The notes under the pieces: generated by a model
The model's input: only the letters and a program-made list of their open reading frames with translations
The model's database searches: none
What the model was told of the DNA's origin: nothing
From: Holothuria scabra
Lineage: Eukaryota > Echinodermata > Holothuroidea > Aspidochirotida > Holothuriidae
Reading direction: 5' to 3'
Assembly (NCBI GenBank): GCA_037179385.1
Contig: CM074179.1
Coordinates: 37,437,224-37,501,223 of the forward strand
Length of the DNA: 64,000 nucleotides
In this document: piece by piece, positions 22,691 through 35,397 of the stretch
How the letters are laid out: every line of letters starts with the position of its first letter
Numbering within the stretch: position 1 is the stretch's first letter
Made by a program: the position numbers and the translations under genes

Positions 22691-22950
22691 TAACCAGTGG
22701 GGGAAATTCAGTGTAGAGTTTTCAATCACTTTCATTTACTGCAATGAACTGTTAATAACCTCCATGAAAATTATAATGCATTCTCAAAGCACTAATGATC
22801 AATTTGACCATTGGTTTGATGAACAATGACCAAAGCTCAGGTCAATCTCTGACCCTAAACTTTAAGAAACATTTAATATTATATCTAGGACTTATACATA
22901 TATAATCGTTACACTAAGTGAATAATTAAACCAAAGAAAGTTTCACTTAC

Positions 22951-24437
22951 GTTATGTTTTGAAGCAATTTCGAGGAGTTGAATTGTAGATCTATGTAGCA
23001 ATGAACTCTCTCCATGCTTAAATACTACTCGGCGACTGCAAAGATCATTCACGGTGTGTAAGATATCTTCAACCCGACCACCCCTTTCCAGAATGCATAG
23101 TACTGCGAACTTATCGCCTCCTTCGTGCTGTTTCACACATTCAATAACTGTACCAGCAGCATTGGGTTTCAGACCGCAGGCAAAACGATAACAATACTGC
23201 AGATCCAAAGGGTCCATGTAACGTAGACCTTCCTGTAATTTTGCTGAATCACTCAACGCAATTGCGTACCTTGCTAAGCAATGTGCCGCGTACCACTCAC
23301 AGAATACTTTATGATAAAACCTTACTTCTCGTTGATATTGATCATTGGAATCACTGTCAGATCGATAGATATCATCAATAACCTCTTCTTCTACTAATAT
23401 ACCAATACGTATGTACTGATCATAAAATTCCTGTCCTAGTTTCTCAATCAGTTCACGTTTCTTCCAAACGATTTGTTGATCCTTCTTACTTAGCCCCTCA
23501 AAAGCGACTTTATCAAGTTCAATATGCTCTTTTTCAAAGATGTAACATCTCTGTACATTAATGTCATCCATTTTGTTTCTCATGTGACTGTGGAAACACT
23601 GTATCATGTACTGAAAGAAACTCGTGACAGTCTTGAATGTCTGGAAGTCTTTGTTTTCATGACTCATGTGAGCAAACATAACAAAGAACAAAGGAACCTG
23701 GCAGAGATCCCCTAGGATGGGGTTTTCCTGTAATCGTTGTTTTATTCTGTTAGCTGCAACTACGTCATCGCCTACTACAGCCTTTCGAATGTACTCATCT
23801 CGCGCTTTGTCGTCAAACCCAATCAATCGCAACCTTTTTGTGCCTGGTGCAAAATGTTTCGGCAAATACCTAGTGGTGAGGAACACTTCAAAGTATTGAA
23901 ACATTTGGGACAGGATAATTTTGATGACGTCAGTCCTGGGCAAATGATCCTCATCCGGGTATTCGTCAAATCCGTCTAGTATCACAAGTACAGATTTACT
24001 GTCGTGTAATATATTTTCAATGTCATGCTCAGTCAGTTGTGACCGCGATGACAGTATAAATCGTTTAATCGCGGTGTAGATTGAGGTTACTCCTCCTAAC
24101 TGTCTCAGTCGAAGTACTATCAGTATTTCTACATTCTTGAGGTACGATTCCTGTACACTGTTACACCAGTCATATGCGTATTGAAGTGTGAGGGTTGATT
24201 TTCCGTACCCTGGTTCCCCGATCAAGAATTTCCTGTTAGATTGAATACGTGCTTCACAGAAAACAAGGTGGTAGGAACCTAATGTCAACCACGATTCTGC
24301 CAAATATTCAATACCTCCTTCTACAAATACCCTATCCACACAGTACAGTCGATCCCGTATGTAAGGAATAGGTTGAACAGCGTCATAAAGTTGCTTGTAT
24401 CTGGCTTTCAGTTCTCTAAGGAAAAGTTGTTTATTAG
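22951..24437 (-). CDS. NACHT-domain (NLR-type) exon
   Basis: A large minus-strand exon with a clear acceptor (poly-T then TTTTCTTCCAG, exon begins at 24,437) and donor (CATAAC|GTAAGT, exon ends at 22,951); the open frame runs a few codons into the intron. NACHT proteins are STAND NTPases of innate immunity that oligomerise on sensing a trigger. Visible motifs are LYCVDRVFVEGG upstream, Walker A GEPGYGKSTLTLQYAYDW, sensor/strand EILIVLRLRQL, Walker B LVILDGFDEYPD, VFLTTRY (sensor 1), VPLFFVMFAHM, and a helical region with FYHKVFCEWYAAHCLARY typical of the winged-helix/HD2 side. No stop or frameshift falls within about 495 codons, so it looks intact. No effector domain or leucine-rich repeats were found nearby, so N- and C-terminal exons are missing, distant or lost. 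Confidence 0.92.
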
Positions 24438-25664
24438 CTGGAAGAAAATAAAAAAACAAAAGTTTACACACATGAGCGAAGATCAGGATCAGGGGAACTT
24501 ACCCCCCTCCGATATTTTCGAGGAGGGACATACTGTCTCATATCCCGCCGCCACCAATATTTCAGGTGTGAATGAAAATATATGGGGAGATTCATATTTT
24601 GTAATTATAAGTAGGATAATCCTCACAATTTGCGATTGATGGTAAAAAAAGTCTTCTAGTTCCGGGAGATTTTTCTTCTTCAAGTACAAATTTGGTAAGA
24701 AAATTGGTTTAAAACGGAATAGCAAGCCCCTCAGAATAATTTTTTAAACATTTCAACTGGGTTTGCATCTGCACAAGAACGATCTACAGACTTTTCTTCG
24801 GGGGTGGGGGCACGTACAAGTTAGTTGGGAAAATTAGAACTTGGTATGAAAATTGGACATTTTTTCCATTTCCTCAAGATGAGGCAAATATTTTCAGTAT
24901 TTCCTGAGCTCAACCCCATTTTTTCTGTTTCTTCCCGGCCGGAAAATATTTCGAAAAACGGCTTCTTCTGACAAAGAGTCAGGCTGCTGGATCATTGACG
25001 GGACAAAGGTGTCGTTTCTTGTCATGTGTATCCTTTCATGGCCTTTGGGTGAGTCCGCGTAATTTTTACTACGGCAACAAATTTCTTGCAAAATGTGAGC
25101 ATTCCTCGAGTGTAGAATTCCCAGTCGAAGCTGAACTACTCAACCAGCACTAACTTATCGAGTGGAAATTCAAAGTGGATTTTCGTGCACCCCATCACCC
25201 TTTGGGGTTTCATGTAGCAGCCTCCTTGTCTGTACAGACTATCACTTCTAACGTAATGACTGGATACTCGTTTTTTAACTCGTACTCGGACCACCAATTT
25301 ATTTCGAAACTTACCTGTTCTCTTCATCGGGGGAAAAATAAAAGGAGTGTAAAGTAAAAACACCATTACACTAACAATCTTTATGGAAATCTTTTTCTAC
25401 AATTTGATTTTCGACTCATTTCGAGGACCGAACGCCCCGTGCTTAATTGCGAAAGGAGAAGAAGAGCGCAGATGTAGAGAGAAACCTTCGTGCGTTTACC
25501 CCGTATCAACACACCACGGGCCACATCGACACCGCGGAGCTGTCCAAGACAACCCTGAGATATCAAGTGGTTCCCATAAATCGCTTTGCACCCCTAAATG
25601 AGGATTCGAGTTTGGATGACCATTGTAAACTGGCCCTATCTTAAAACATGCAGCCAAACTGGTC
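24438..25664. other. Upstream flank of the NACHT exon
   Basis: This is the 5' intron or flank of the NACHT exon (minus-strand sense). Pyrimidine-rich sequence adjoins the acceptor. No exon, TATA-like promoter or domain was recognised. Confidence 0.35.
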
Positions 25665-28452
25665 CACTTGGCGTAGCTACTGGGGGGGGGCAGGGGAAAG
25701 TCGCCCCTGGAAAATGATTTGGGGAAATTAGAGGAAATTGGGGAAATTTGATGAGTTTTCTTATTCTCACAAAAAATTTTCACAATTTTTGTTAGAGTAA
25801 GAATTTGTGTGACATATCTCATACATAATTCGTATTTCCATGCAACAAGTTAACACAAATTTCGTCAATGTGGCATGAAACGGCCCGACACGCGTTCCAC
25901 AGAAATGTTTTCTCGTCTCGCAGCAGATTGAGTGTTGTCTTGTATACGCGCGGATGTTTTGATCAGTGCATTCCAGAGCAAGAACCTGTTATTCAGGAAT
26001 TTAACAAAAGCTAATACAGTACAACCAGGGAGGTGTTACTAGATAACACCTCCCTGGTACAACCATAGTCATTATACCTTTCCTTGGTTGGGAGACTCCT
26101 AACGTACACTGTGTACGCACAGACGTAGAAGCTGTATGTACGTTCGTAGTTTTTGTAAGGTGCGTCCCTACCTGTACATAAAAGCATGTTGAGCTCTTCA
26201 AAAAAATTCGTCACGTGACTTTGAAGATGCACATGATCGATCAGTAGCGATATGGCTCCATTAAGTGATGTACTGTTCCTGCTGGGAGGTGAAATTAAAG
26301 TTGGCCCAAGGGCCAAAAGAGAACTGCAAACGACCTCATAATCAGTAAGTTTTTAAGATTTTTGAATAGATGAAGAAGTTCTATGTTCTCGGGTTTCATT
26401 TTCAAAATACTGGTTCAGAGGCCTGCCGTTTGGAGGACTTCCCTGAGGACATTCAGTAGGCCCTACAGGCTTATCATACCGCAGTCAGTGTGCGGTAAGG
26501 GTGAAGTAGACCTACTTCATTACGCTAGGTGGGCTACTTAAAATTTTGTAAGACCATAGTTGCTATCACCCATGCTGTCACCAATCTTTACTGTTTCACG
26601 CGGAGCTCGAAACTGCGAGAAGCTTACCCGAAAATTCGGCCACAACAACGAGAGAGACAATAGTTTAAGGTCACGGGGTCAATAGCCTACGGAAGCCGAT
26701 GAGGGGCGTGCTACGTCCGCTTTTCCGCCCACTCCCGAGGCGCGCAAATATGCCCCGATTGGAGCACAACGGTAAAGGGTTAAGGATATGATCACCTTGT
26801 TCACAGTCCCTGCGGTGTACAAATGTTGAAAGGAAGGAAAAAGTGAAAGGATGTGAACACTGACAAGTAACTAACGTAGACCCCCGAGGTTATATTGTAC
26901 TACTAGCTAGCGCGGGAGGGGTTTAAACTATACCGATTTTACGTTGTGTACATAACCATGGATGGGGCTGAAAAAATCCTTGCCTTACGAAAAACTTAAA
27001 GTTAATCTAGAAATTAAAATAAACGGGATCCGTTAGCATAGCCTTATTCTTGGAGGCTTACAGACTAGTTGGGGAAAATATCTTTCTGCTCACTTGGGGT
27101 GTAACAACAAACAGATCCATAAATACCTTGCAGCCTTTTGCACTTAAAATACTGCTGTTCTAACAGGCTATCCTCCGCTATCGAGACACTCCTAGACCTC
27201 CCTCCTGTGGCGTACGAAGAGGGGGGGGGGGCATTGCATCATGCCCATGCGTCATGGACATGCCATTTTTTGTTACGATACTTTGGTAACACAGATTGTA
27301 CTTCAAAAGATAGCATATAAGGATACTCAATTTTCAAAAATATCCAAAGGGAAGGATTGTCTCTGCAAGGTCCTTCAGTGATGCCACTTTTTTTATTCCT
27401 ACAAATAGGCAAATTCTGTCAAATTCCAATTTTTACTTTAAAAAGGTGTATCCCACTGGTAGCACCGACTGATTAAAATAAAAAAAAAACTGCATGTGTA
27501 GATTCTCTTTACAAGCATAAATACGCAATTTTGGGCTATCTGAGGGGTCTGATTATGAAATTTTCTCTGCGCTCCGCACCAACCAATGGTGACGCTTCGC
27601 TCAGTTTTTTGGGCATAATTTTCATTTTTGGGGTCAAAGTAGCTCTTAACTCTCTGATCACTTTGCAGATTGTGAACATACTTTGAAGTGAGCATGTCAT
27701 TGCAAACGACAAAAAAAGATAGGGGCTCTGTAGAATATTCTTATCAGTCTGGAAAATGCTATTTCTGTCCACCTTAGGGGTCTGATTTTGGAAATTTTCC
27801 CTACATTCCGTGCCAACCAATGGTGGCGCTCCGCTTATACAATCTTCATGACAAAATAGCGTTTTGTGGCCAGGAAAAATCCCAAATCGTAAACCGATCA
27901 ATGCTCTTTGATTTTGAGTCCTAGGAGTATGCAAATTTATTTAATGACAAGTTTTACCTCGTAAGGTAGCGTAAATGCCATAAGAATGCATGTAAAGACA
28001 CGAAATTTTCAGTTTTATCTTCACGAACCACCAGGCTCAACTTTTAACACTCTTCCCGTCAAAGTTGAAAATCTCGCACAGTTTTGCATCTAGGCTCCTT
28101 GAAAACGTCAAAAAATTTCAAAGGGGATGGAGACACCTCCCCTAGGCTGGCGATCACTCAACATACTGCGTGCCCCCTTCAGAGAACTCCTGCGTACGTC
28201 ACTGCTTAAGTATACAAATAAACCAGATATTGTTGACCAATATAAATATACTAAGAGTTGTTCTTTCCAGTTGCTGTAGGCTATGTTATACATTAAGATT
28301 AAAGTACAGGTAAATTACATAATGACGAGGTAATGTTGTTAAACTTGTAAATTGGCATATTTTACATGAAAAGCATATACAGTGACCGGGAAAAGTTTTG
28401 GGGAAATTTCATACCTTTGTACCTTCTGGAAAATATCCTAGCTACGCCACTG
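25665..28452. mobile_element. CAGTGGCGTAGC-type element, copy 1 (2.79 kb)
   Basis: The left end reads CACTTGGCGTAGCTACTGGG and the right end CCTAGCTACGCCACTG, inverted. It aligns along most of its length with 38,480-40,601 (copy 2), including GCAGCAGATTGAGTGTTGTC, TATACGCGCGG, AACGGGATCCGTTAG and the 27.2-28.4 kb part with two GC-rich modules (27,570-27,600 and 27,804-27,834). Copy 1 has about 740 bp (26,064-26,800) absent from copy 2. A second internal GTGGCGTACGAAG-GGGG start at about 27,209 suggests nesting that predates the two copies. No coding capacity. Confidence 0.75.
26026..26056. mobile_element. Micro-hairpin insertion A (31 bp, 7-bp TSD)
   Basis: Perfect 13-bp arms CAGGGAGGTGTTA and TAACACCTCCCTG around a 5-base loop. 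Flanked by GTACAAC at 26,019-26,025 and 26,057-26,063. The paralogous position in element copy 2 (38,838-38,844) has a single GTACAAC and no hairpin, which is the predicted empty site. Confidence 0.75.
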
Positions 28453-30556
28453 CACTGAACCGCTGTGAGTTGAAATCATCCTTAACAAACAACAACTTTA
28501 TTACAACCGTACATGAAGTACCGCTTAAGATTATCCACTGGGTGAAAGATTTTATGGAAGTATTGCTCAACGGTGTGATCAGCTTAATTAGACTCGATTA
28601 CGAAATGATAAATTTGATCTCCACATACGTTTCACTGAATATTAATACATAATATAATACAATATAATACATACCCATACTGACATCGTAACGATCGCCC
28701 CAAGTAAAAGTTTAGTGAAGTATACTGTCATTGCACGGAGGTACTGGTGTGAATTACTTCATTGCCAACGCCTCGCCTTGTAACATATATAATGCATTTA
28801 CTGTTTTATACTGTATGTTTCGTCCCCTACAATACGCTTTTTGTGCATTGCTAGACTTATAACTCACGAGTCTAAAGGTCGGCAGGATAAAGGGTAAATA
28901 ATTTATTCAATCGAAATATTACAAAGTAAATACATACCACATGATATAGCTTCAAGTGGAATACCAACAATGAGTCAGTCTAAAGTCTTCACTTTGATGT
29001 ATGTGTACTGTTGCAGTGTTCTACTTGTAAGCATATCTATGCAAAATAAGTAGGGCCAGTACGTGACATTTCTACTTTGCGTTGATCAGGTTCACAATTT
29101 CACTCGAGACAGGGTGAGTTGTCTGCATGTCGGGAAAAGTAAATAAAGGTAAACTGAATATCTACGATAAAACCAATTGCTAGAGAAATCAAACGGTGTG
29201 ACTGGATGAAAAGGGGAAGGAAAAATTATTTGCTTCGATACTTAGATTAAGTTCAGTTTTAAACCTTTTGACTTTTTTTCCAGTTTTGGAACACTGGTTT
29301 GTTTTCCCTACTCTATTGCTTATATTGGACGCTACGCAAAAAACGAGAAGGTTCCACTCAATCTTACCTGGAGAAGCTAAAAATGCACGGTACTCTTCCA
29401 ATACCACGTTTGACAATGCTTTGAGTACCAATCCACGAACAAATTTTTGAAACGTACTGGTCAATAAAGCTCCTTTTAGGACATGGTAAAAAAGTACTAC
29501 GTACGTATGTTAAAGTTTTACCTACTTACCTAATTATTTTCACGTACGGGGAGGGGGGGGGGGCACGGCTTGGACCAAATTTCTAAGCGGCGCGTCAACG
29601 GATGTTGACGAGGAGCGTATCTAGAAAATGTTTGCTCTTCATACCTTCTAAATGACCGTAACTGACCCTTCCCATGCTTGTTTGACAGTGGTCCCTTTTA
29701 CGGTCAGATGTTCCCTTAACAGCTTTATATGCAGAAACAGAAAAGTCAAACGATTTTATCACTTATTTTATCCTTTGGTCGTTTAAAGGCGTAGTTAGAT
29801 TTTTCGACTAGGATAAGGGGTTGGAGGGGGGGGGGGGTATGACTGACGGTTGGTTTTGACCGCGGTCCTATGGAGGAGCTTAAGGAGAGGGGTGTTCACT
29901 CTTTTGAAAATTGTTTGAATATTTTAGGATTTCATGACGCCATTTCGTAAATTTTTGGCAAATTTTAAGGATCTACTTTTGCTCTTTTCACTTTTCCGTC
30001 GATCGCTCCCGTTATACATGTAGGCAGACAAATGACCCACTTTTTTCTCCTTTCTTCTGTTCAATCAAAACGGAGGGAACGCCCAAGTTTCTGAATAAAT
30101 ATTTAGACTACGTATATTTGTTTCATAAATTAAATGGGTGAAACACTTGTTACCTACACAACTGTCATTTGTGTAATAATGGCAAAAAATGTGCAACAAC
30201 GCGTTATTTCCACTGGCAATGCTCAGAGCATATTGTCAGATGCGCCCCAGTTGATCACAACGTCATCTGCTATACACCAGTATTCTTGTAGGATGGTACA
30301 TTTTCTCAATGAAACTTGCTAACCCACATGATCCGCATTTAGATTGTCGTTGTTAATTATCGTCCTTTCTTGTAAGTAATCTTTCTGAGCGAGACGCACC
30401 TAGCAATACCACAACATGTCATATGGCTTGTTACTTCATAAGTTAACAAGAAAGAACATTTTAGTTCAAAGTGTACCTCAAGTCAAAAACTGCAATAATA
30501 TTTATTAAAGCGCATGAAAAATGAATTCCAACAGTCCAACTCCCATCTTCATAGGA
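28453..30556. other. Spacer with a solitary GC-rich module
   Basis: Mostly AT-rich. One plus-orientation GC-rich module with inner inverted repeat lies at 29,586-29,617 next to a G run (29,550), and another G run at about 29,826-29,838, suggesting decayed element fragments. A candidate exon is listed separately. Confidence 0.35.
29368..29472 (-). other. Candidate exon upstream of the NACHT exon
   Basis: Minus strand: TCCTAAAAG acceptor, then an open 105 bp reading TSTFQKFVRGLVLKALSNVV and LEEYRAFLASP, ending CTCCAG|GTAAGAT, a strong donor. The helical, basic segment is compatible with part of an N-terminal domain but is not recognised. It is on the same strand and 4.9 kb upstream of the NACHT exon, so it may belong to that gene; this link is inference. 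Confidence 0.25.
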
Positions 30557-30561
30557 CTTTC

Positions 30562-33093
30562 CATAGGCGGCGGAAGCGGGGGGCCAGGGGGCCTGCCCCC
30601 CCCCAAAGTTTTTGATGAGATTTGGGAGAGGCATCCCCCCCCCCCATAACTGAATGTCGCAAAATAAAATTTTCAAAGTAATTAAACCAATTTAAGTTGC
30701 TTTTATTACATTTCGGCTATTCTTCGGCTCAAATATTACTTTTCAGAGTGCAAAAGTTGTAGAGCTTCCGGGGGCTTCGCACCCTGGACCCGACATTAAC
30801 GATAACTTGTAGGAGAGTTTATTTTCGCCCTTCAAAGAGTTGCAGGGTATGCTGCAATTGTGCGTCACTCTGAATTTCGGAATAAATTCAGGTAGACTGT
30901 GACAAGCTTCATATCTTCGGAATCTCTTGACTTTTTACTCGTCGGGTTTCAGGATGGATAATTTTCTAACAGATTTGGAGTGGCTAAAACTGGCTACGTT
31001 GGTGTGAATTAAAGTGTGCTCCCAGCATCTGGCATGTTTCTACCTCATGTAGGGATTTTTTTTTTTTTTTTTTTTCATTTCCTTGGGATGCACAAAATCT
31101 TTCCAAAAACATACTTGGTGTGGTGGGTAGCCTATTAGGGTCTAATAGCTCAAAAAGCTATGACCGTTACTTCACAAATAATCACAACACAATGCCCTAA
31201 ATTGTCGATTATCCAAATTCTTTCGAGCATTTGTCCGAAAATGAAAAAGTATCATAGAAAGGGTAACATAGTTACGAAAGGTTGAGAGATAAAAAATCGG
31301 GACACATTTGGGAAGCCTGTGGCTTAAAAGAAACAATTATTTTTGAGACTGTTTTTAAATCCTGTGTAACACAATTTTCGAAATGGCCGATAATTTTAAT
31401 AGCTTCAAATCTTGCTGCAAAACAGAAGACGCTGTATTTAAAGTAAAATTTCCATGGAAAATAAAAAAAAAAATCTGCGACACATTTGGGTAAAATGTTG
31501 AAAAAGGTTTTCATCATCCCAACGTCACACTGTAGTCTTGCAAATATTGCCCGAAATGGTCAAATATTCGGGCAAAGGTTAAAAAAATGCTGGGATGTTT
31601 TCAATTGCCAAATTAATTAACGGATAGACAGGAGGGTATTCAGGTCTACTTTTTCAAAAGTAAAATCACATACAGTCGGAAGTTCGGGTACACAATTATT
31701 TTTATATATATTGAATATAGCCAAGAGTCGCAATAGAGTAAAATTCATCGACATGTTTTCAATTCCGGTTTGTAGTTTCTCCCGAAAATATGCAGGACCA
31801 TTTCATCGATTGGTAGCGATACATTTTATATATAGTAATTTTGTGATCAAATAGCGACTGCTTAGATCCCCCTATAAGCCTGGGAAATGTCATTTTCGAC
31901 TGTCTCAGGCTGTCAGGGGTTATATTTTTCAAAATTTTCTGTTCGCTTCTCGCCAACCAGTAGTGAAGCTCCGCGCAGATAGTCTTCCTAGCAGCATTTT
32001 AGTTTCAAGTGAACGTTTTTGTGCAAACAGAACTTCGAATTAGCGACTTCTAAGACCTCCTATAAGGGTAGGAAATGACATTTTTGACTGTCTGAAGTGA
32101 TCAGATTTTTTAAAATTTCCTGTACGTTTCTCCCCAACTTATGGTGGTGCTCCAATTAGATCGCTTCATATCAGAATTTAAGTTTCAAGTCATTTTTTAC
32201 AAAAAGAAACTCAAAATAGCGACTACTTAGATCCCCATATAAGCCCGAGAAATGCCACTTTCAACTGTCTGAGGGGTCGGATATTTAAAAATGTTTTATA
32301 CGCTTCGCGCCAACCAATGGTGGCTCTCCGCTTAGTCTTTCTGGCTGAATTTTAGTGTGGAACGAACGTACGTTTATCTGCAATTGAAACTTAAAAAATA
32401 AACGACTGATTGGATCCCCTTTACAAGAATGGGAAATGTCATTTTTGACTGTCTGAGAGGTACGGATTTTCAAATTTTCTGGACGCTCCCCGCCAACCAG
32501 TGGTGGCGCTCCGCTTTGATTGTCTTTCGGGCAGAATTACATTCTTCGGTCAAAAATCTTCTACCTCAAAACTGAAATGCTTCCCTGCGCCTCTGGAAAT
32601 ACCTTATTCAGGTGTGCACTGGAACAGCTGCTTGAAACATTCAGCAGGATTCCGGATTTGCGATCCTATGACACATAGTCCAGTGGAGTAATGAACTGAG
32701 CTAATCAGTATCTCAAAAGTGTTTTAATGTTACAGCAGAAAAATCACAAATTTTTCTCACCAGAATTCTCGACGAATATACCTGGCAAATGCCATTTCCA
32801 GCCATCTGGGAGGTTTAAACTCCAAAATTTTCTTTGTACGCTCCGCGCCTACCGAAGGTGGCGATACACTTAGAAAGTAAAATCCAGCCACCCCTTACAA
32901 AAGTTTCCATTCCCCCATTTACCCCTACCAGGGCTTTGCACCCTGAAACAAAAACATTGGCCCTTAAGCCGTTCCCTGGACCCCACACCGATGGGGTTTT
33001 GTGCTTCGCGTAAAACCGACCGCCTTACGGCGTCACTGTTTTGTCGGCTGCCGAAAACTTGTGCCCCAATAAAAACAGCTTCCGCCGCCTATG
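30562..33093. mobile_element. 2.53-kb element with CATAGGCGGCGG termini
   Basis: The 16-bp ends CATAGGCGGCGGAAGC and GCTTCCGCCGCCTATG match exactly and are inverted. A short CTTTC direct repeat flanks it (30,557-30,561 and 33,094-33,098). The flanks resemble 61.24-61.42 kb, which lacks the element (see findings). The interior has five or so ~180-200-bp tandem units, each with a GC-rich module (31,944; 32,124; 32,301; 32,484; 32,839). No coding capacity, so non-autonomous. Confidence 0.8.
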
Positions 33094-33106
33094 CTTTCTA
33101 GAGCCG

Positions 33107-33440
33107 AGACACAAAATGTTGACATTTATTCACTTAAAACAAATTGATCCATTGCGCAATAATCTGCGACTTTCTTGTTGTATAACTCACATTAGCCTAC
33201 CTGCTTTGTTTTACTTTAAACCTAGAAATGTTTTATGACCTTGAACACTTGCTTGTTAAGCATGTTGTGCAAAGGGGGCTTAATTAATAACATCACCCTA
33301 TAAGAGTAATAGTGGTATCAAACTCAGGTAAATGATCCGGTTAAGTTCGGAAAAACAAAGAAATACAAAGATTGTAATCTGAGTAGTACAAAATTGACAT
33401 CAAAAATTATTACTCAATGTACCGTTTTAAGTTGAGTAAA
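33107..33440. repeat. Imperfect fold-back repeat
   Basis: 33,107-33,180 matches 61,335-61,405 in direct orientation, while 33,265-33,430 matches roughly 61,370-61,500 as the reverse complement (GGGCTTAATTA, CATCACCC, AAGATTGTAAT, CAATGTACC blocks). The two halves therefore form a diverged inverted repeat of one family. Confidence 0.6.
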
Positions 33441-35397
33441 AAAGAGTAAAAGAATTTATTTTTCGTGGTCTTTAATGTATTCCGAACATATCTCGTATGT
33501 GAAAAGTTTTTGGAGTGTTTCCCCTATTGCTTTTATTTTACTTTAGGTACACTTTAAACTCGTACATGAACAGTTTTTGGAGACCCCCCCCCCCCTTTTT
33601 TTTTCAAAGCTAATATATGCTAAGATATATGAGCTTTCCGAGTTATGTTCTCTAATTTTACATGAAATGACCTTAGGCATGGCTCGTCTTCCTTTTCTTT
33701 GTGACGTGTCTGTTCGTCGTATTCGTCAGAACTACTGAATATTATTACGACGTGTACGTAATAATTATCACGTACGTAAGTTAATAATTACCATGTACGT
33801 ACGTAAGTTAATAATTACCATGTACGTACGTAATTATTTTCTTTTTTACCATGTCAAAAATAGAATTTCGTACATATCCCTGGACCCATCAGTAACCCTA
33901 ATAATTGCTCCTGGAACGAACACTGTCAACATTCGGGTTTCAATTGTCAATCACGTCTTAGCTGCATTAGATTGTGTTGCCTTCCACAGGGTCCTACTTT
34001 GCCCTGTTTGTTCTGATAGTTTGATAACCAATTCAAACATTTTTGTTGATTGTAAGGTTGGACTCTATTAAGTTCATTGCGACAGGTGAGTTTAGGAATT
34101 TGCTGCTTCGTGGAAGTGTGAGTAAAAGGCTGTAATATAAAAAACGAACTGAGTTTCCGCGCATATAACACTTAACATAAATCTCAGGGTCTAGACCAAC
34201 CAAGCCTTAATTGGGTCCAGCCAAACCTCTATTAACATATGTATGACTGGATAAAAATTGATTTACGGACTTTTCAAGTAAACTAAAAATTGAAAAAAGT
34301 GTTGCAGGTTTTGGAGCACATGATCTTGACTATCCAGAGGATTCATGCATTAACATAACACCGAACCGTCTTTAAGTGTCAACTGGAAATGTGCATTTCA
34401 TCCTTAGCAAACACCGGGTGTCCTATTTGAAAAGGACTATTATATACTTTGCCATTCATTACGGTGTACCAGGTAGCCGTAACAGCTTCCTGGATGTACG
34501 TGCTAAAAACAGAGTGATGCATCCAAAGACCAGCCAGACGAGTTTTCCTCCAGAGCGTTAGGCAGACACCCCCCCCCCCCCCCCCCGTACTCGACGTGAT
34601 ACTCTGAATTCCTCCAATTTTATTTTAGGTGACAGTGGCGCACGCAAATAGTCTGTGGCTGCACATTCTGTACATTCAATGATCTATTAATACCTCTGTC
34701 CCAAGAAATGTTCATGTGTCATTTAAACTTCTGCCTTGAGTTGCTTGCTTCATCACGTGTTTTCATTAAAGTGTGCCATAACTATTATGTAAAAAGTAAG
34801 TTACAAAGCATAGACAAAGATACCAATTTGGTTCATATCCTTTCTCCACACTTCGGACTTCTGAATTGAGGGTACCAAAGCTGAACTTAAGTTGTCCTCA
34901 AAAGAAGGTGCTAAATTTCGCAAAAATATGTGATGTGAGATTTGTAATACGCAAATTGCAGTTATGGGTCTTCTTTGATTTGTAATTGATATTTTTTTCA
35001 TCTGCTTCTGCAACCCTTGCCAAAATAACTTGCATACTGGTATATGGAGTACTTAACGAAAAAAAAAAAGAAAAAAAAAAAAAGAAGAAGAAGATCGCTT
35101 TAGAAAATCGTTACCTATCAGCTGGGATACAAAAAAAGAAGAAAATAATGTAAGCTACCTATAAACCACTGAATATAAAATAAGGGGATAAATGCGAGGG
35201 TGCCCTGTCTTAAATGTGGTCCGCTGCCTCTGTGATGACGGCATCGGAGGTTTTAAATCACATTTAAGACCGGGGTACCCTGCTTTTATCCCCATTCATA
35301 AATACTTTGAGAAAAATTGGTAAAAAACATGAAAAAATTTTAAAAAATGGTCAAATTTTAGAGATCAACTTTTAATTCTCCTCAGTTTTTTAGCCCC
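33441..35397. other. No gene recognised
   Basis: Contains a two-copy 27-bp repeat with ACGTACGT cores at 33,771-33,824 and an 18-C run at 34,569-34,586. A minus-strand open stretch at 34,801-35,013 is unrecognised. An A-rich tract lies near 35,059-35,093. Confidence 0.35.
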
